Below the pieces are notes generated by a model. The model was not told where the DNA came from and did no database searches. It saw nothing but the letters and a program-made list of their open reading frames with translations. A stretch of 64,000 nucleotides of DNA from CAJQLB01 sp905479065 (lineage in GTDB: Bacteria > Bacteroidota > Bacteroidia > Flavobacteriales > Flavobacteriaceae). The DNA lies in the NCBI GenBank assembly GCA_943846735.1, contig OX044364.1, positions 310,001 to 374,000 on the forward strand, read 5' to 3'. This document shows positions 28,016-36,993 of this stretch, in pieces; positions within the stretch are counted from its first letter, which is position 1; each line of letters begins with the position of its first letter. Made by a program: the position numbers and the translations under genes.

Positions 28016-29512
28016 ATGAGAACAACAATTTTATTGACATCACTTTTTTTAATAACAGTTTTAATGAGTTGTAAGAGTCAAACAAATAAGTTAGAAGTTG
28101 AAGTTTACGAAACTTCTGCATCAGGACATAAATTAACAAAACTGAATTCTTTTCCTGAATTTAATAACCAAGAGAAATCGTCAGTGATTATTTTTCCAGA
28201 AAACACCTTTCAAACAATTTCAGGGTTTGGAGGATCATTCACGGAAGCATCAGCGTATTTATTAAATCAATTAAGCCCTGCTCAACGTTCTAAAATCCTT
28301 CGAGCTTATTTTGCAGAAGAAGGGGCTCAATTTTCTCTAACAAGAACCCACATGAGCTCTTGTGATTTTTCACTAAGTAATTATACTTATGCCCCTGTTG
28401 AAAGTGATTTAGAATTAGATCACTTTTCAATTCAAGCAGACCGAGATGACTTGATTCCAATGATTAAAGATGCCATGGCTATCTCTAAAGAGGGTTTTAA
28501 TATCATTTCTTCGCCTTGGACTGCGCCACCTTGGATGAAAGATAACAATGCTTTTGTTGGTGGGAAATTATTGCCAGAGTATTACTCTACATTTGCCCTG
28601 TTTTTTTCGAAATATCTGAAGGCATACAAATTAGAGGGTATAGATATTTGGGGAGTTACGCCTGTAAACGAGCCGCATGGTAATGGAAATAATTGGGAAA
28701 GTATGCATTTCTCACCAGAGGAGGAGACCGACTTTGTTCTAAATCATCTAGGGCCTCAACTTGAAAAAAATGGATTTGACCATGTCAATATTCTAGGGTA
28801 TGATCAAAATCGTGCAGGACTAAAAGAATGGGTAGATGTGATGTTTCAAAATGAAGAATCGTCACGTTATTTCGCCGGAACGGCCATTCATTGGTATGAA
28901 AGTACTTACGATTATTTCCCTCAGGATTTGCAATATGCTCATGATAAAGCACCTAATAAGTACTTAATTGAAACAGAGGGCTGTGTAGATTCGGAAATCC
29001 CTAAATGGCAAGATGATGATTGGTACTGGAGTAAAGAAGCAACAGACTGGGGGTGGGACTGGGCTACTGAAAAAGACAAACATCTTCACCCTAAATATGC
29101 ACCTGTAAACAGGTATGCCAGAGACATCATTGGGTGTCTAAATAACTGGGTAGATGGTTGGGTAGATTGGAATATGGTTTTAGACACTCAGGGAGGACCA
29201 AACTGGTTTAAAAACTGGTGCGTTGCTCCTGTAATTGTAGATATAGAGAAAGACGAGGTTTATTTTACGCCTCTTTATTATACGTTAGCACATTTCAGTA
29301 AATACATTAGACCTCAAGCTGAAATCATAGAGGTTAAAAAATCGGACAAAGATTTAATGGTTACTGCTGCTAAAAACCCCGACAATTCAATGGTTGTTAT
29401 TGTTTTTAACGAGGGCGCAACACAAAAAAATATTGAATTGGAGCTTGATGGTAAATCTGTAGAAATTTCAGTAAGCGCGCAAGCAATTCAATCAATAGTA
29501 ATAACGAACTAA
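28016..29512 (+). CDS. GH30 glucosidase/glucanase lipoprotein
   Basis: A 498-residue lipoprotein (lipobox VLMSC, Cys19). The GH30 (beta/alpha)8 domain starts at FGGSFTEASA (~70), with the family block SPWTAPPWMK (~163). The acid/base Glu219 lies in PVNEPHG and the probable nucleophile Glu321 in ETEGC. A C-terminal beta-domain ends at ~498. GH30 enzymes in laminarin loci remove beta-1,6-linked glucose side chains, which would complement the beta-1,3-active GH16, GH17 and GH81. The subfamily (GH30_1 or GH30_3) is not certain. The gene is 5 bases after the GH-A enzyme. Confidence 0.88.
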   Translation: MRTTILLTSLFLITVLMSCKSQTNKLEVEVYETSASGHKLTKLNSFPEFNNQEKSSVIIFPENTFQTISGFGGSFTEASAYLLNQLSPAQRSKILRAYFAEEGAQFSLTRTHMSSCDFSLSNYTYAPVESDLELDHFSIQADRDDLIPMIKDAMAISKEGFNIISSPWTAPPWMKDNNAFVGGKLLPEYYSTFALFFSKYLKAYKLEGIDIWGVTPVNEPHGNGNNWESMHFSPEEETDFVLNHLGPQLEKNGFDHVNILGYDQNRAGLKEWVDVMFQNEESSRYFAGTAIHWYESTYDYFPQDLQYAHDKAPNKYLIETEGCVDSEIPKWQDDDWYWSKEATDWGWDWATEKDKHLHPKYAPVNRYARDIIGCLNNWVDGWVDWNMVLDTQGGPNWFKNWCVAPVIVDIEKDEVYFTPLYYTLAHFSKYIRPQAEIIEVKKSDKDLMVTAAKNPDNSMVVIVFNEGATQKNIELELDGKSVEISVSAQAIQSIVITN

Positions 29513-29524
29513 CGAACAAAAATT

Positions 29525-30943
29525 ATGTCAGTATTAACTTCAAAAGTACCTATCGGTCAAAAAATCGCTTTTGGTTTTGGGATGTTTGCCAATCAAATGT
29601 TTCCAGCGATTTTAGGGATTTTTATGGTCGTTTTAGTCGAGGATTTAAATTTCTCAGGTTGGATGTGGTCATTAGTCTTTCTTTTTCCTAGAGTTTTTGA
29701 TGCCATTACAGATCCAATTATGGGTTTTATTTCAGATAACACCAAATCTAAGTGGGGCCGTCGTCGCCAATATGTTCTTATTGGAGGTGTTCTTATGGGT
29801 ATTGCCTATATTTTTATGTGGCAGCTGTATAAAGTGGATGGCGTTCAATATAATTTTTGGTATTTCTTCCTATGGTCTTTGGTGTTTTATTTGGGTCTTA
29901 CAATTTTTAGTGTTCCCTACGTAGCAATGGGTTATGAGATGAGTGATGATTTTCATGAAAGAACTAACATCATGGCTATCGCGCAATGGATTGGTCAATG
30001 GGCTTGGGTTATCGCACCATTGTTTTGGATCATTATGTATGACGAAAATTGGTTCTCCTCTGCAGACGTTGCTGTTCGTGAATTAGCGATTTGGGTAGCA
30101 ATACCTTGTGCTATTTGTGCAGCAGTACCCGCAATTTTCATTAAAAGCGAATCGACAGTTAATGAGGATTATGAACCTCTTAATTCAGCTAATATTGGTA
30201 ATAGTTTAGTGAAAATATACGAAAGTTTTGTTGCAGCTTTTAAAATAAAAGAATTCAGAAAACTGTGTGGTGCCACATTTTTAATATTTAATGCTTTTAA
30301 TACAGTCGCTGCCTTAACTTTTTTTGTGATTGTTTATAAGTTATTTGGTGGAGATGCAGGTGAAAGTGGTATTTGGGTATCTATGTTTGGTTGTTTGGGA
30401 GCTTTGGGAACCACATTCATTGTTATTCCAACGGTTGCATGGATGTCAAAAAAACTAGGAAAGAAAAAAGCGTTTATGTTAGCGCAATCAATTTCTTTAG
30501 TTGGATATATCATGCTTTATTTCTTATTCATACCAGGTAAACCATGGATGTATATCTTCGCTTTGCCTTTCTTTTCTTTCGGTATTGGAAGTTTATTTAC
30601 CATAATGATGTCTATGACTGCTGATGTTATTGATATTGATGAAATGAACACAGGAAAACGCAGAGAAGGTATATTCGGTGCTATTTATTGGTGGATGGTA
30701 AAAGTAGGCTATGGTATTGCAGGAGCATTAAGTGGTGTTATTATTACTGTAGTTGGTTTTAATGCTGATCTTCCTGCAATGGATCAACAGTCTGCTGTTG
30801 ACGGATTACATGCGTTCTTTTGTTTTTTTCCAATGGGAGGTACCATTCTAGCAATGCTAATTATGCGTAATTATGATATCACAGAGAAAAAAGCCAATGA
30901 AATTAGGATGGCACTCCAAAAACGAAAAAAAATTAAACTTTAA
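29525..30943 (+). CDS. MFS/GPH-type sugar:cation symporter
   Basis: A 472-residue inner-membrane protein with about 12 hydrophobic spans. The N-terminal half has the glycoside-pentoside-hexuronide symporter loop DAITDPIMGFISDNTKSKWG followed by RRR. PYVAMGYEMSDDFHERTNIM fits the family's second conserved segment. It probably carries glucose or short beta-glucan oligosaccharides from periplasm to cytoplasm, giving substrate to the signal-less phosphorylase and cytoplasmic GH17. Gaps to its neighbours are 12 and 14 bases, so it is in the same operon. Confidence 0.88.
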   Translation: MSVLTSKVPIGQKIAFGFGMFANQMFPAILGIFMVVLVEDLNFSGWMWSLVFLFPRVFDAITDPIMGFISDNTKSKWGRRRQYVLIGGVLMGIAYIFMWQLYKVDGVQYNFWYFFLWSLVFYLGLTIFSVPYVAMGYEMSDDFHERTNIMAIAQWIGQWAWVIAPLFWIIMYDENWFSSADVAVRELAIWVAIPCAICAAVPAIFIKSESTVNEDYEPLNSANIGNSLVKIYESFVAAFKIKEFRKLCGATFLIFNAFNTVAALTFFVIVYKLFGGDAGESGIWVSMFGCLGALGTTFIVIPTVAWMSKKLGKKKAFMLAQSISLVGYIMLYFLFIPGKPWMYIFALPFFSFGIGSLFTIMMSMTADVIDIDEMNTGKRREGIFGAIYWWMVKVGYGIAGALSGVIITVVGFNADLPAMDQQSAVDGLHAFFCFFPMGGTILAMLIMRNYDITEKKANEIRMALQKRKKIKL

Positions 30944-30957
30944 AAGAAATATATATA

Positions 30958-31842
30958 ATGTCATTACGAGAAGAGAAATTATTATCAATAGCAAATGTTG
31001 ATTTTGGTGATAAATCAACGAAGGGATTAAAAAAGACCTACAATACATTATTAAAGAATGGAATGCATGGTTTATGTTTTAGTCCTTACATGGATGGACA
31101 GGAACCTGGAGATGTTTTGTCTGAAGCTCAAATTAGAAGACGTATAGAAATTATTAAGCCATATACGAAGTGGATTCGTTCTTTTTCATGTACTGAAGGG
31201 AATGAGTTGATACCAATGATAGCTAAAGAATATGGTTTACAAACATTTGTAGGAGCATGGTTAGGTGATGACCCTGAAACTAACGAAAATGAGATGGCTG
31301 GATTAATTAAACTATCAAATGAAGGATATGTTGACTTGGCAGCTGTTGGGAATGAAGTCTTGTACCGCGGAGATTTAACAGAGGAAGAATTATTGAATTT
31401 TATTCGTAAAGCCAAAAAGGAAATTAAAGGGGTTCCTATTGGTTACGTAGATGCTTATTATGAATTTGCAGATAGGCCAGCGATTACTGATATCTGTGAT
31501 GTTATTTATGCTAATTGTTATCCTTTTTGGGAAGGTTGTAGCCAAGAATATTCATTACTTTATATGAAAGACATGTATCACAGAGCCAAGCGAGCAGGTA
31601 ATGGTAAAAGAGTAATTATCTCAGAAACTGGATGGCCAAATAAAGGATCGAGTTTGGAGGGTGCCTTTCCATCTGAGGAAAATGCACTTAAATATTTTAT
31701 CAATGCTCAAAAGTGGTCTAAAGAAGAGCATATTGAAATGTTTTATTTTTCATCATTTGATGAAGCATGGAAGGTCGGTTCCGAGGGGGATGTTGGAGCT
31801 TATTGGGGTATTTGGGATAAAAATGAAAAACTTAAGTATTGA
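30958..31842 (+). CDS. cytoplasmic GH17-type glycosidase
   Basis: A 294-residue GH17 protein without signal peptide (MSLREEKLLSIANVDFG). Catalytic Glu133 is in AVGNEVLYRG and Glu223 in ISETGWP; FYFSSFDEAWK is at ~262. It is shorter than the exported GH17 in this operon and only distantly similar to it. It appears to act in the cytoplasm on imported beta-1,3-oligosaccharides, either trimming them for phosphorolysis or, as some GH17 members do, transferring glucosyl units. It follows the symporter gene, in line with action after import. Confidence 0.85.
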   Translation: MSLREEKLLSIANVDFGDKSTKGLKKTYNTLLKNGMHGLCFSPYMDGQEPGDVLSEAQIRRRIEIIKPYTKWIRSFSCTEGNELIPMIAKEYGLQTFVGAWLGDDPETNENEMAGLIKLSNEGYVDLAAVGNEVLYRGDLTEEELLNFIRKAKKEIKGVPIGYVDAYYEFADRPAITDICDVIYANCYPFWEGCSQEYSLLYMKDMYHRAKRAGNGKRVIISETGWPNKGSSLEGAFPSEENALKYFINAQKWSKEEHIEMFYFSSFDEAWKVGSEGDVGAYWGIWDKNEKLKY

Positions 31843-31876
31843 GAAATTTTTGATACATTACATGAAAATTGACTCT

Positions 31877-34800
31877 ATGAAAGCTTACACTTCTTATTTA
31901 TGTTTTTTGATAGTGTTTTTAATTACTTCTTGCGAGAAACCTGTACGAGATTTAAATCCTGAATCTTTGGAAGGTGGTTTTCAGTTATTGGACGCCAAGA
32001 CTACAGGGATTGATTTTGATAATTCAATTAAGGAATCTACAATTTTCAATCACTTTTATTACAGTCAAATTTATGTTGGTTCAGGAGTGGCAATTGGTGA
32101 TATTAACAATGATGGCTTATCAGATGTGTTTTTTGGAGGCAATCAGGTTAACGATGGTTTGTATTTAAATAAGGGAGATTTAAATTTTGAAGATATTTCA
32201 CAACAATCTGGTATCGGAAATAATGAGGGTTGGACTTGGGGGGTCACGATGGCTGACGTAAATAGCGATGGATTTCTTGATATTTATGTATCCCGCAATG
32301 GGATGTCTTTTGACATGGCTGATCGACGTAATAAATTATATATAAATAACCAAGACTTAACCTTTACAGAATCAGCTATCGCTTACGGATTAGCTGATGC
32401 AGGTTTTTCTACTCAGGCAGTGTTTTTTGATATGGATAACGACGGTGATTTAGACATGTACCAGGTCAATCAATTACCCGATAAGAAATTATTATTGGTT
32501 AATAAAATTCCTAAAGAACAATTCAAATATTTGAGAGATAAACTATACAGAAACGATAATGGTAAATTCATTGATGTTACACGATCTTCAGGTATATCTA
32601 ACAATGTTTCTTATGGCTTGAGCGTCAGTGCATCCGATTTCAATAATGATGGGTGGATGGATTTATATGTGGCCAATGATTATGCAGAACCCGATTTTAT
32701 GTATTACAACAACGGGGATGGTACGTTTACCAATGTCATAAATGAGAATTTAAAGCATATTACTCAGTTGAGTATGGGGTCAGATACCGGTGATGTAAAC
32801 AATGATGGCTTAGTAGATTTGATTACAACCGATATGACCCCAGAAGATCATTACAGATCTAAAACAAATATGGCTTCAATGAGTTCAGAAGCTTTTAAAG
32901 AATTAGTTGATTCAGGAGCTCACCGCCAATATATGGCAAATTCTCTCCAAATTAATACAGGAAAAGGAACCTTTTTTGATGTAGCTAATATGGCTGGTAT
33001 TGCCAGTACTGACTGGAGTTGGGCAAGTTTACTTGTTGATTTAGACAACGATGGATATAAAGATATCGTGATATCAAATGGTATAAAAAAGGATGTTGAT
33101 AATAATGATTTTAGAAATACTTTAATTGATCTTGATTCAGATACATCAGTTCAAGAATTGTTTGAGTTAAGTCAAAAAGCACCTTCAGTACCTATTTCAA
33201 ATTATGCCTTTCGTAATAACGGGAATCTTGAATTTGAAAAAGTATCAAAACCATGGGGTTTTGATACGCCGAGTTTTTCTAGTGGTATGGCTTATGGAGA
33301 TTTGGATAATGATGGAGATTTAGATTTAGTTTTGAACAACATGGAAGCGAAAGCTTTTGTTTATGAAAATAAAGCGACTGGTAATTTTTTAAAAATTAAT
33401 TTGCAAGGTCCTGAAAACAATAAGTATGGCATTGGTGTAAAAGCAAAAATTTATTACGGTGACAATCTTCAAGTATCAGAACATATTTTAACAAAAGGAT
33501 TCATTTCATCAGTAGAGCCAGGATTGTTTTTTGGTTTAGGTAAGGAGACAATGATTGATAGGGTTGAAGTATTTTGGCCCGAGGGGAAGCAAAACATCTT
33601 AACTAATGTTCAGGCAAATCAATTTCTTACGATTAAACATAAAGAAGCATCAGAGGTATTGACTAAAGAGAGTAGTGAATTACCTCTATTAAAACAAATT
33701 AACAATTCTGATTTAGACATCAACTATGTACATCAAGAAAATGATTTCGATGAATATAAAGATGAGATTTTATTACCACATAATATATCACAAAATGGGC
33801 CTTTTTCTACAATAGCTGATGTTAATGGAGATGGATTTGAAGACCTGTTCATTGGTGGTGCCTTGAATCAAGCAGGAGTGTTATATTTTCAAATGAGTGA
33901 CGGAAAATTTCAGAAAGCTTATTCACAACCTTGGGAAAATGATAAAAAATCTGAAGATTTACAAGCACTATTTTTTGATGTAGATAATGATGGTGACATG
34001 GATTTATATGTGACTAGTGGTGGTACTGAAAATAAACGAGGAAGTTATTTACTGAAAGACCGCCTATACATCAACGACGGTGATGGTTCTTTTGTGAAAG
34101 ACACTAAGGCGTTACCAAACATATATGAGAACACACAAGTTGTAAAAGCCTCTGACATTGATGATGATGGTGATTTAGATTTATTTGTGGGTGTACGTTC
34201 CGTGCCGGGCAAGTATGCCTATCCAGGAACTAGTTATTTATTAATAAATAACAAAGGAGTTTTTAATCAAGCTAATTATCGTATTGCTCCGGACCTTACT
34301 AATTTAGGGATGGTTACAGATGCCACTTTTACTGATATTGACAAGGATGGAGATGATGACTTATTGGTGGTGGGAGAGTGGATGACAGTGACATTACTGT
34401 TAAATAATGGCGGTATTTTTGAAAATAGATCTAAAGAATATGGGTTATCTGATACTCGAGGAATCTGGTGGTCTGTAACTGCCACTGATCTAGATAATGA
34501 TGGTGATGACGATTATGTATTAGGAAACCTTGGTAGAAATAATAAATTTAAGGCATCCAAAGAGCATCCTTTTAAAGTGTACGTTAATGATTTCGATGAA
34601 AATGGAACAAATGATATTGTACTTTCTAAATTTTATAAAGATGATTATGTGCCGGTGCGGGGTAGAGAGTGTACAAGCCAACAGATGCCTTATGTTGCAG
34701 AAAAATTTGAAGATTTTCACAGTTTTGCTTCATCTACATTAATGGATATTTTACCACAGGATAAAGTTGAGAGTGCCGTAGTGTATGAGATTTCTAGTTT

Positions 34801-35170
34801 TGAAAGTATTATTTTGATTAACGACAAAGGGCAATTGAAAAGAAAAGTATTACCGAATCAATTACAAGTGTCACCAATTAAATCTATTTATATCGGTGAC
34901 GTAAACGAAGATGGCTTTAAGGATATTTTCACGGTTGGCAATCATTATGGCGTGGAGGTTGAAACAGTGCGCTATGATGCAGGCGTTGGAGGGGTGTTGT
35001 TAGGAGATGGTAAAAATGGCTTTGAATATGTATCTCCTCTAGAAAGTGGTTTTTATGTTCCTTTAGATAGTCGTGAAATAAAATTACTTAATAGTGCAAG
35101 GGGACAAAATTTGTATTTGGTTTTAAATAATAATGATACACCGTTATTGTTTAAAAAAAATATGAAGTAG
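31877..35170 (+). CDS. large FG-GAP/VCBS repeat lipoprotein with ASPIC/UnbV domain
   Basis: A 1097-residue predicted lipoprotein (LITSC, Cys20). About fourteen calcium-type loops of the form (G/A/S/F)D(hydrophobic)(N/D)xDG-(hydrophobic)-D are spread over the protein (GDINNDGLSD, FDMDNDGDLD, TDIDKDGDDD), implying two beta-propellers. An ASPIC/UnbV-like domain lies between them (~510-590, DRVEVFWPEGKQNILTNV). Proteins of this type are common in marine Bacteroidetes PULs and are often misnamed as RNA-binding. The probable role is a surface scaffold or glycan/enzyme-binding protein; no catalytic site is known. I chose the ATG at 31877 for the lipoprotein signal; an in-frame ATG five codons earlier is possible. 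Confidence 0.75.
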   Translation: MKAYTSYLCFLIVFLITSCEKPVRDLNPESLEGGFQLLDAKTTGIDFDNSIKESTIFNHFYYSQIYVGSGVAIGDINNDGLSDVFFGGNQVNDGLYLNKGDLNFEDISQQSGIGNNEGWTWGVTMADVNSDGFLDIYVSRNGMSFDMADRRNKLYINNQDLTFTESAIAYGLADAGFSTQAVFFDMDNDGDLDMYQVNQLPDKKLLLVNKIPKEQFKYLRDKLYRNDNGKFIDVTRSSGISNNVSYGLSVSASDFNNDGWMDLYVANDYAEPDFMYYNNGDGTFTNVINENLKHITQLSMGSDTGDVNNDGLVDLITTDMTPEDHYRSKTNMASMSSEAFKELVDSGAHRQYMANSLQINTGKGTFFDVANMAGIASTDWSWASLLVDLDNDGYKDIVISNGIKKDVDNNDFRNTLIDLDSDTSVQELFELSQKAPSVPISNYAFRNNGNLEFEKVSKPWGFDTPSFSSGMAYGDLDNDGDLDLVLNNMEAKAFVYENKATGNFLKINLQGPENNKYGIGVKAKIYYGDNLQVSEHILTKGFISSVEPGLFFGLGKETMIDRVEVFWPEGKQNILTNVQANQFLTIKHKEASEVLTKESSELPLLKQINNSDLDINYVHQENDFDEYKDEILLPHNISQNGPFSTIADVNGDGFEDLFIGGALNQAGVLYFQMSDGKFQKAYSQPWENDKKSEDLQALFFDVDNDGDMDLYVTSGGTENKRGSYLLKDRLYINDGDGSFVKDTKALPNIYENTQVVKASDIDDDGDLDLFVGVRSVPGKYAYPGTSYLLINNKGVFNQANYRIAPDLTNLGMVTDATFTDIDKDGDDDLLVVGEWMTVTLLLNNGGIFENRSKEYGLSDTRGIWWSVTATDLDNDGDDDYVLGNLGRNNKFKASKEHPFKVYVNDFDENGTNDIVLSKFYKDDYVPVRGRECTSQQMPYVAEKFEDFHSFASSTLMDILPQDKVESAVVYEISSFESIILINDKGQLKRKVLPNQLQVSPIKSIYIGDVNEDGFKDIFTVGNHYGVEVETVRYDAGVGGVLLGDGKNGFEYVSPLESGFYVPLDSREIKLLNSARGQNLYLVLNNNDTPLLFKKNMK

Positions 35171-35271
35171 CCTAAATGTATAGTTGTATAGTTTATGAAT
35201 ATGACTTTTTTTTATGTTAAAACATTGGTTTTAAGATATATATTTCTTTTTGTAAAAAAAATAGTTTACGG

Positions 35272-35295
35272 ACTATACTATAATGTATAGTTTTT
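35272..35295 (+). terminator. hairpin after the PUL operon
   Basis: The perfect 7-base stem ACTATAC/GTATAGT with a 6-base loop is followed by TTTT. Related GTATAGT words occur at 35178-35195. It may end the long susC-to-FG-GAP operon or be an operator for the T9SS gene downstream. Confidence 0.45.
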
Positions 35296-35374
35296 GTATA
35301 GGTGTATTTAACATAGAAATCGGTTAAAATAATGCATCTTTGTATAATTCGAATATTTAATTAAACTAAAAAAT

Positions 35375-36856
35375 ATGAAAAAAATTACTTTATTAACCTT
35401 TCTATTCAGTGCCATGTTTGCTTTTTCTCAAACATACACCGCCACGGAAGATTTTACAGGTTTGACTACAGTTGAATTTCAAAATGACAATGGAAGTACA
35501 AACTCAACCGTTGAAAATGCATCCTTGTCAGGATCAAACGCTGTTGCTTCAGATGGAGATTACGGTCAAATTATCACACAAGCTGCGTCTCAACCGTGGC
35601 AAGCAGGTTACTTAGTATTGCAAGACAATTACATGGATTTGACAACAACTCGGACCATTGAAGTTGATGTTTATTCAGATACTGCGACGTTTATCCTAGC
35701 AAAGGCAGTTGGTGCTGTTGGTGGAGGTGCAGATGGAGCAACGGACGCCTCTCACCCAGGTAATGGTTGGGCGACGCTAGAATTTGATTTTGATGTGCCG
35801 AAAGATGGAGGTGCCGCATCTGCATCACAATTTGAGAAATTATTTTTCTTTCCGTTATGGAATGGTACAGGCTTTGATGGTTCAGAAAACAATAGTGCAG
35901 TTACAACAACGGCCTACGATAATGTTAAATATACTGCTGGTGATAGTACTGACACATGTAGTAATGGTATTTTAGATGGAGATGAAACAGATATCGATTG
36001 CGGTGGTTCGTGTGCAACCTGTCCTGATCCGGTTGTCATTGAATTGGATGGTTCTGAAGTCTGGGAGTCTTATATAAATGTTTTTGATTTAGCAGATGGT
36101 TACCAATTTGGCTTTGCTCCCTCAGGTCCAGAATCATTAAAAACAGAAGTAGTACCAGATGGCGTGAATTTCTTTCCAAATTTTGATGTTTGGGATGCAA
36201 ATGATGCCACACCGGGTGATGGTGAGTTTGATTCTCAATGGAATTCAACATGGTTCAGTTCACCAGGAATACCTTCTAAAAAGGTTGAAGCTAATTTATA
36301 TATAACTGATAATGCTTTAATAGGGAGTGATATAACTTTTAACGGAAAAATTCCGTCTAACTCACTTTTAGGTACTTACGAAGTAAGAGTCTTTATTAAA
36401 ACACTTAATGGCGGTTTTGCTGATACTGGAGCATCTGATGTAAAGATATTGACTGCTTCTGAGACAGGAGATTTTTCTCTAAGTGTAACTAGAGAAGAAT
36501 CTTTAGGAGCTACATTTATTCAGTATGGTTTTGCTGTATATGGTGAAATTGCAGATCCAAATACTGAATTTATTCTTGGAAATGTGAAGTTTTCTAGCGA
36601 AACTCTAGGTGTTGCGAATAATGAATTAAATGTATTTAAAATCTATCCAAATCCAACCTTAGGTGATTGGACAGTGAAAGCTCAAAATACGATTCAAGCG
36701 ATTCAGGTATTTGATATTCTTGGAAAAGAAGTTTTTGCTTCTAGACCAAACAACACTGAAGCTATTATTAGTACAGATGCATTAAGAACAGGTGTTTATT
36801 TTGCGAAAGTAACATCGAATAATGTTGAAAAAACAGTTAAACTTATCAAGCAGTAA
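35375..36856 (+). CDS. T9SS-secreted beta-rich protein, putative glycan-binding
   Basis: A 493-residue secreted protein with signal peptide (~1-19) and a type A T9SS sorting domain at the end (~418-493, YPNPTLGDWTV ... FDILGKEVF ... GVYFAKV). The N-terminal ~165 residues form a beta-rich domain with many Trp/Tyr/Phe. A cysteine-rich linker follows (CSNGILDGDETDIDCGGSC, ~193-215), then a second ~200-residue beta domain (VWESYINVFDLADGYQFGF). No catalytic motif was recognised. It stands as its own unit before the T9SS laminarinase, so an accessory surface binding role for laminarin is the best guess. Confidence 0.7.
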   Translation: MKKITLLTFLFSAMFAFSQTYTATEDFTGLTTVEFQNDNGSTNSTVENASLSGSNAVASDGDYGQIITQAASQPWQAGYLVLQDNYMDLTTTRTIEVDVYSDTATFILAKAVGAVGGGADGATDASHPGNGWATLEFDFDVPKDGGAASASQFEKLFFFPLWNGTGFDGSENNSAVTTTAYDNVKYTAGDSTDTCSNGILDGDETDIDCGGSCATCPDPVVIELDGSEVWESYINVFDLADGYQFGFAPSGPESLKTEVVPDGVNFFPNFDVWDANDATPGDGEFDSQWNSTWFSSPGIPSKKVEANLYITDNALIGSDITFNGKIPSNSLLGTYEVRVFIKTLNGGFADTGASDVKILTASETGDFSLSVTREESLGATFIQYGFAVYGEIADPNTEFILGNVKFSSETLGVANNELNVFKIYPNPTLGDWTVKAQNTIQAIQVFDILGKEVFASRPNNTEAIISTDALRTGVYFAKVTSNNVEKTVKLIKQ

Positions 36857-36883
36857 ACTGCTGTAAGTTTTAAATTTTAAATT

Positions 36884-36923
36884 GGGTCATGTTGTTTGTT
36901 TTAGATGAATATGGCCCTTTTTT
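36884..36923 (+). terminator. rho-independent terminator
   Basis: GGGTCAT pairs with ATGGCCC (one G-T pair) across a 20-base loop and is followed by TTTTTT. It closes the T9SS protein gene. Confidence 0.6.
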
Positions 36924-36993
36924 GTACTTATAATTTAAATATTGTTTTAAGAATAACTGAATTTTAATAAACCTAGTTATAACAAGAGTTATC

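Noticed and set aside
31661..31876. Upstream extension of the FG-GAP lipoprotein gene
   Set aside because: The frame is open but overlaps the GH17 gene by 180 bases and would bury the lipoprotein signal.
31877..35170. RNA-binding protein
   Set aside because: This name is often given to ASPIC/UnbV proteins, but there is no RNA-binding domain; it is an exported lipoprotein.
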